Origin: Guptibacillus hwajinpoensis
Lineage (GTDB): Bacteria; Bacillota; Bacilli; Bacillales; Bacillaceae_O
Assembly (NCBI GenBank): GCA_016841765.1
Contig: JAENYN010000049.1
Location: forward strand, 1-33,355
DNA: 33,355 bases
Reading direction: 5' to 3'
The translations under genes and the position numbers were made by a program. How positions within the stretch are numbered: the stretch's first letter is position 1; every line of letters starts with the position of its first letter. Under the pieces are notes generated by a model that had not been told where the DNA came from, ran no database searches, and was given only the letters and a program-made list of their open reading frames with translations. Shown in pieces: positions 33,217-33,355 of the stretch.

Positions 33217-33302
33217 AAACGAAGCCGTATAACGGGATTGCATCTTGGGTGCAAATATATAAATATTAAAGGAAAACACACTGGGATCCACACATGGAAT
33301 CT

Positions 33303-33355
33303 GATATGCTCCCCCTAAGGTAGACAGGTTAAAAAATAAAACTTGTTTATCTTAG
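33303..33355 (+). mobile_element. Probable end of an IS3-like insertion sequence, continuing off the edge
   Basis: TGATATGCTCCCCC TAAGG followed by TAGACAGG resembles left ends I recall for IS3-family elements of Bacilli. CTAAGGTAGACAGGTT (33315-33330) and AACTTGTTTATCTTAG (33340-33355) form a 16-bp hairpin in RNA if three G-U pairs are allowed. No transposase is within the window, so this rests on the terminus alone. No gene lies between the fxsA stop and this point. Confidence 0.45.

Overview
The window is chromosomal DNA from an endospore-forming member of the Bacillaceae. Three things point there. Protein after protein resembles the Bacillus subtilis yt* region. Gene order (moaB-argG-argH, SDR, ald, ytkL, ytoI, ytpI, nrnA, ytrI/ytrH, dnaE, malic enzyme, accDA, pfkA, pyk, fxsA) is as I recall it for B. 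subtilis and relatives. Strong AGGAGG-type ribosome sites with frequent GTG/TTG starts and sporulation genes ytrH/ytrI are also present. Species cannot be named from sequence alone. Family and domain names below come from memory, not from a search.

Layout. 1-483: gene-free, with fragments of a dispersed repeat. 484-1874: EcsC-family protein and moaB, closed by a terminator. 2077-2391 (-): unknown small gene. 2573-5198: argG-argH behind two tandem ARG boxes. 5267-5710 (-): universal stress protein. 5900-6849: a 52-bp-period array of hairpins and then an SDR-like protein. 6897-7268: small secreted protein. 7503-8618: alanine dehydrogenase. 8820-9780: an AT-rich accessory patch with one small membrane protein, two related hairpins and a second hairpin array. 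9830-10930 (-): M24 peptidase. 11076-15237: a near-perfect sigma-W-type promoter followed by DUF4178, PspA, a DUF4247 lipoprotein, a DUF350 membrane protein and a membrane-anchored spermidine-synthase-like protein. This is the most interesting system in the window. 15355-16032: ytkL-like hydrolase. 16046-16368: dispersed repeats. 16537-17247 (-): iron-sulfur cluster repair protein. 17460-17528 (-): unannotated 22-residue membrane peptide gene. 17715-19046: YtoI. 19356-19670 (-): YtpI. 19798-20748: NrnA. 20855-21082 (-): unknown small protein. 21250-21400: 21-nt-period repeats. 21426-22261 (-): ytrH-ytrI. 22391-33216: dnaE, malic enzyme, GntR regulator, accD-accA, pfkA-pyk, fxsA. 33303-33355: probable end of an IS element.

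How it fits together. The right third is central carbon and lipid metabolism: glycolysis (pfkA, pyk), malate to pyruvate (malic enzyme) and malonyl-CoA formation (accDA), with a GntR/FCD regulator between malic enzyme and accDA. The left third covers arginine synthesis under ArgR/AhrC-type control and alanine catabolism. The middle holds an envelope-stress module whose promoter sequence (TGAAAC-N16-CGTATA) ties PspA to four partner proteins, including a probable polyamine-type aminopropyltransferase fused to a membrane domain. Several intergenic regions carry families of structured repeats, which the gene annotation does not explain.
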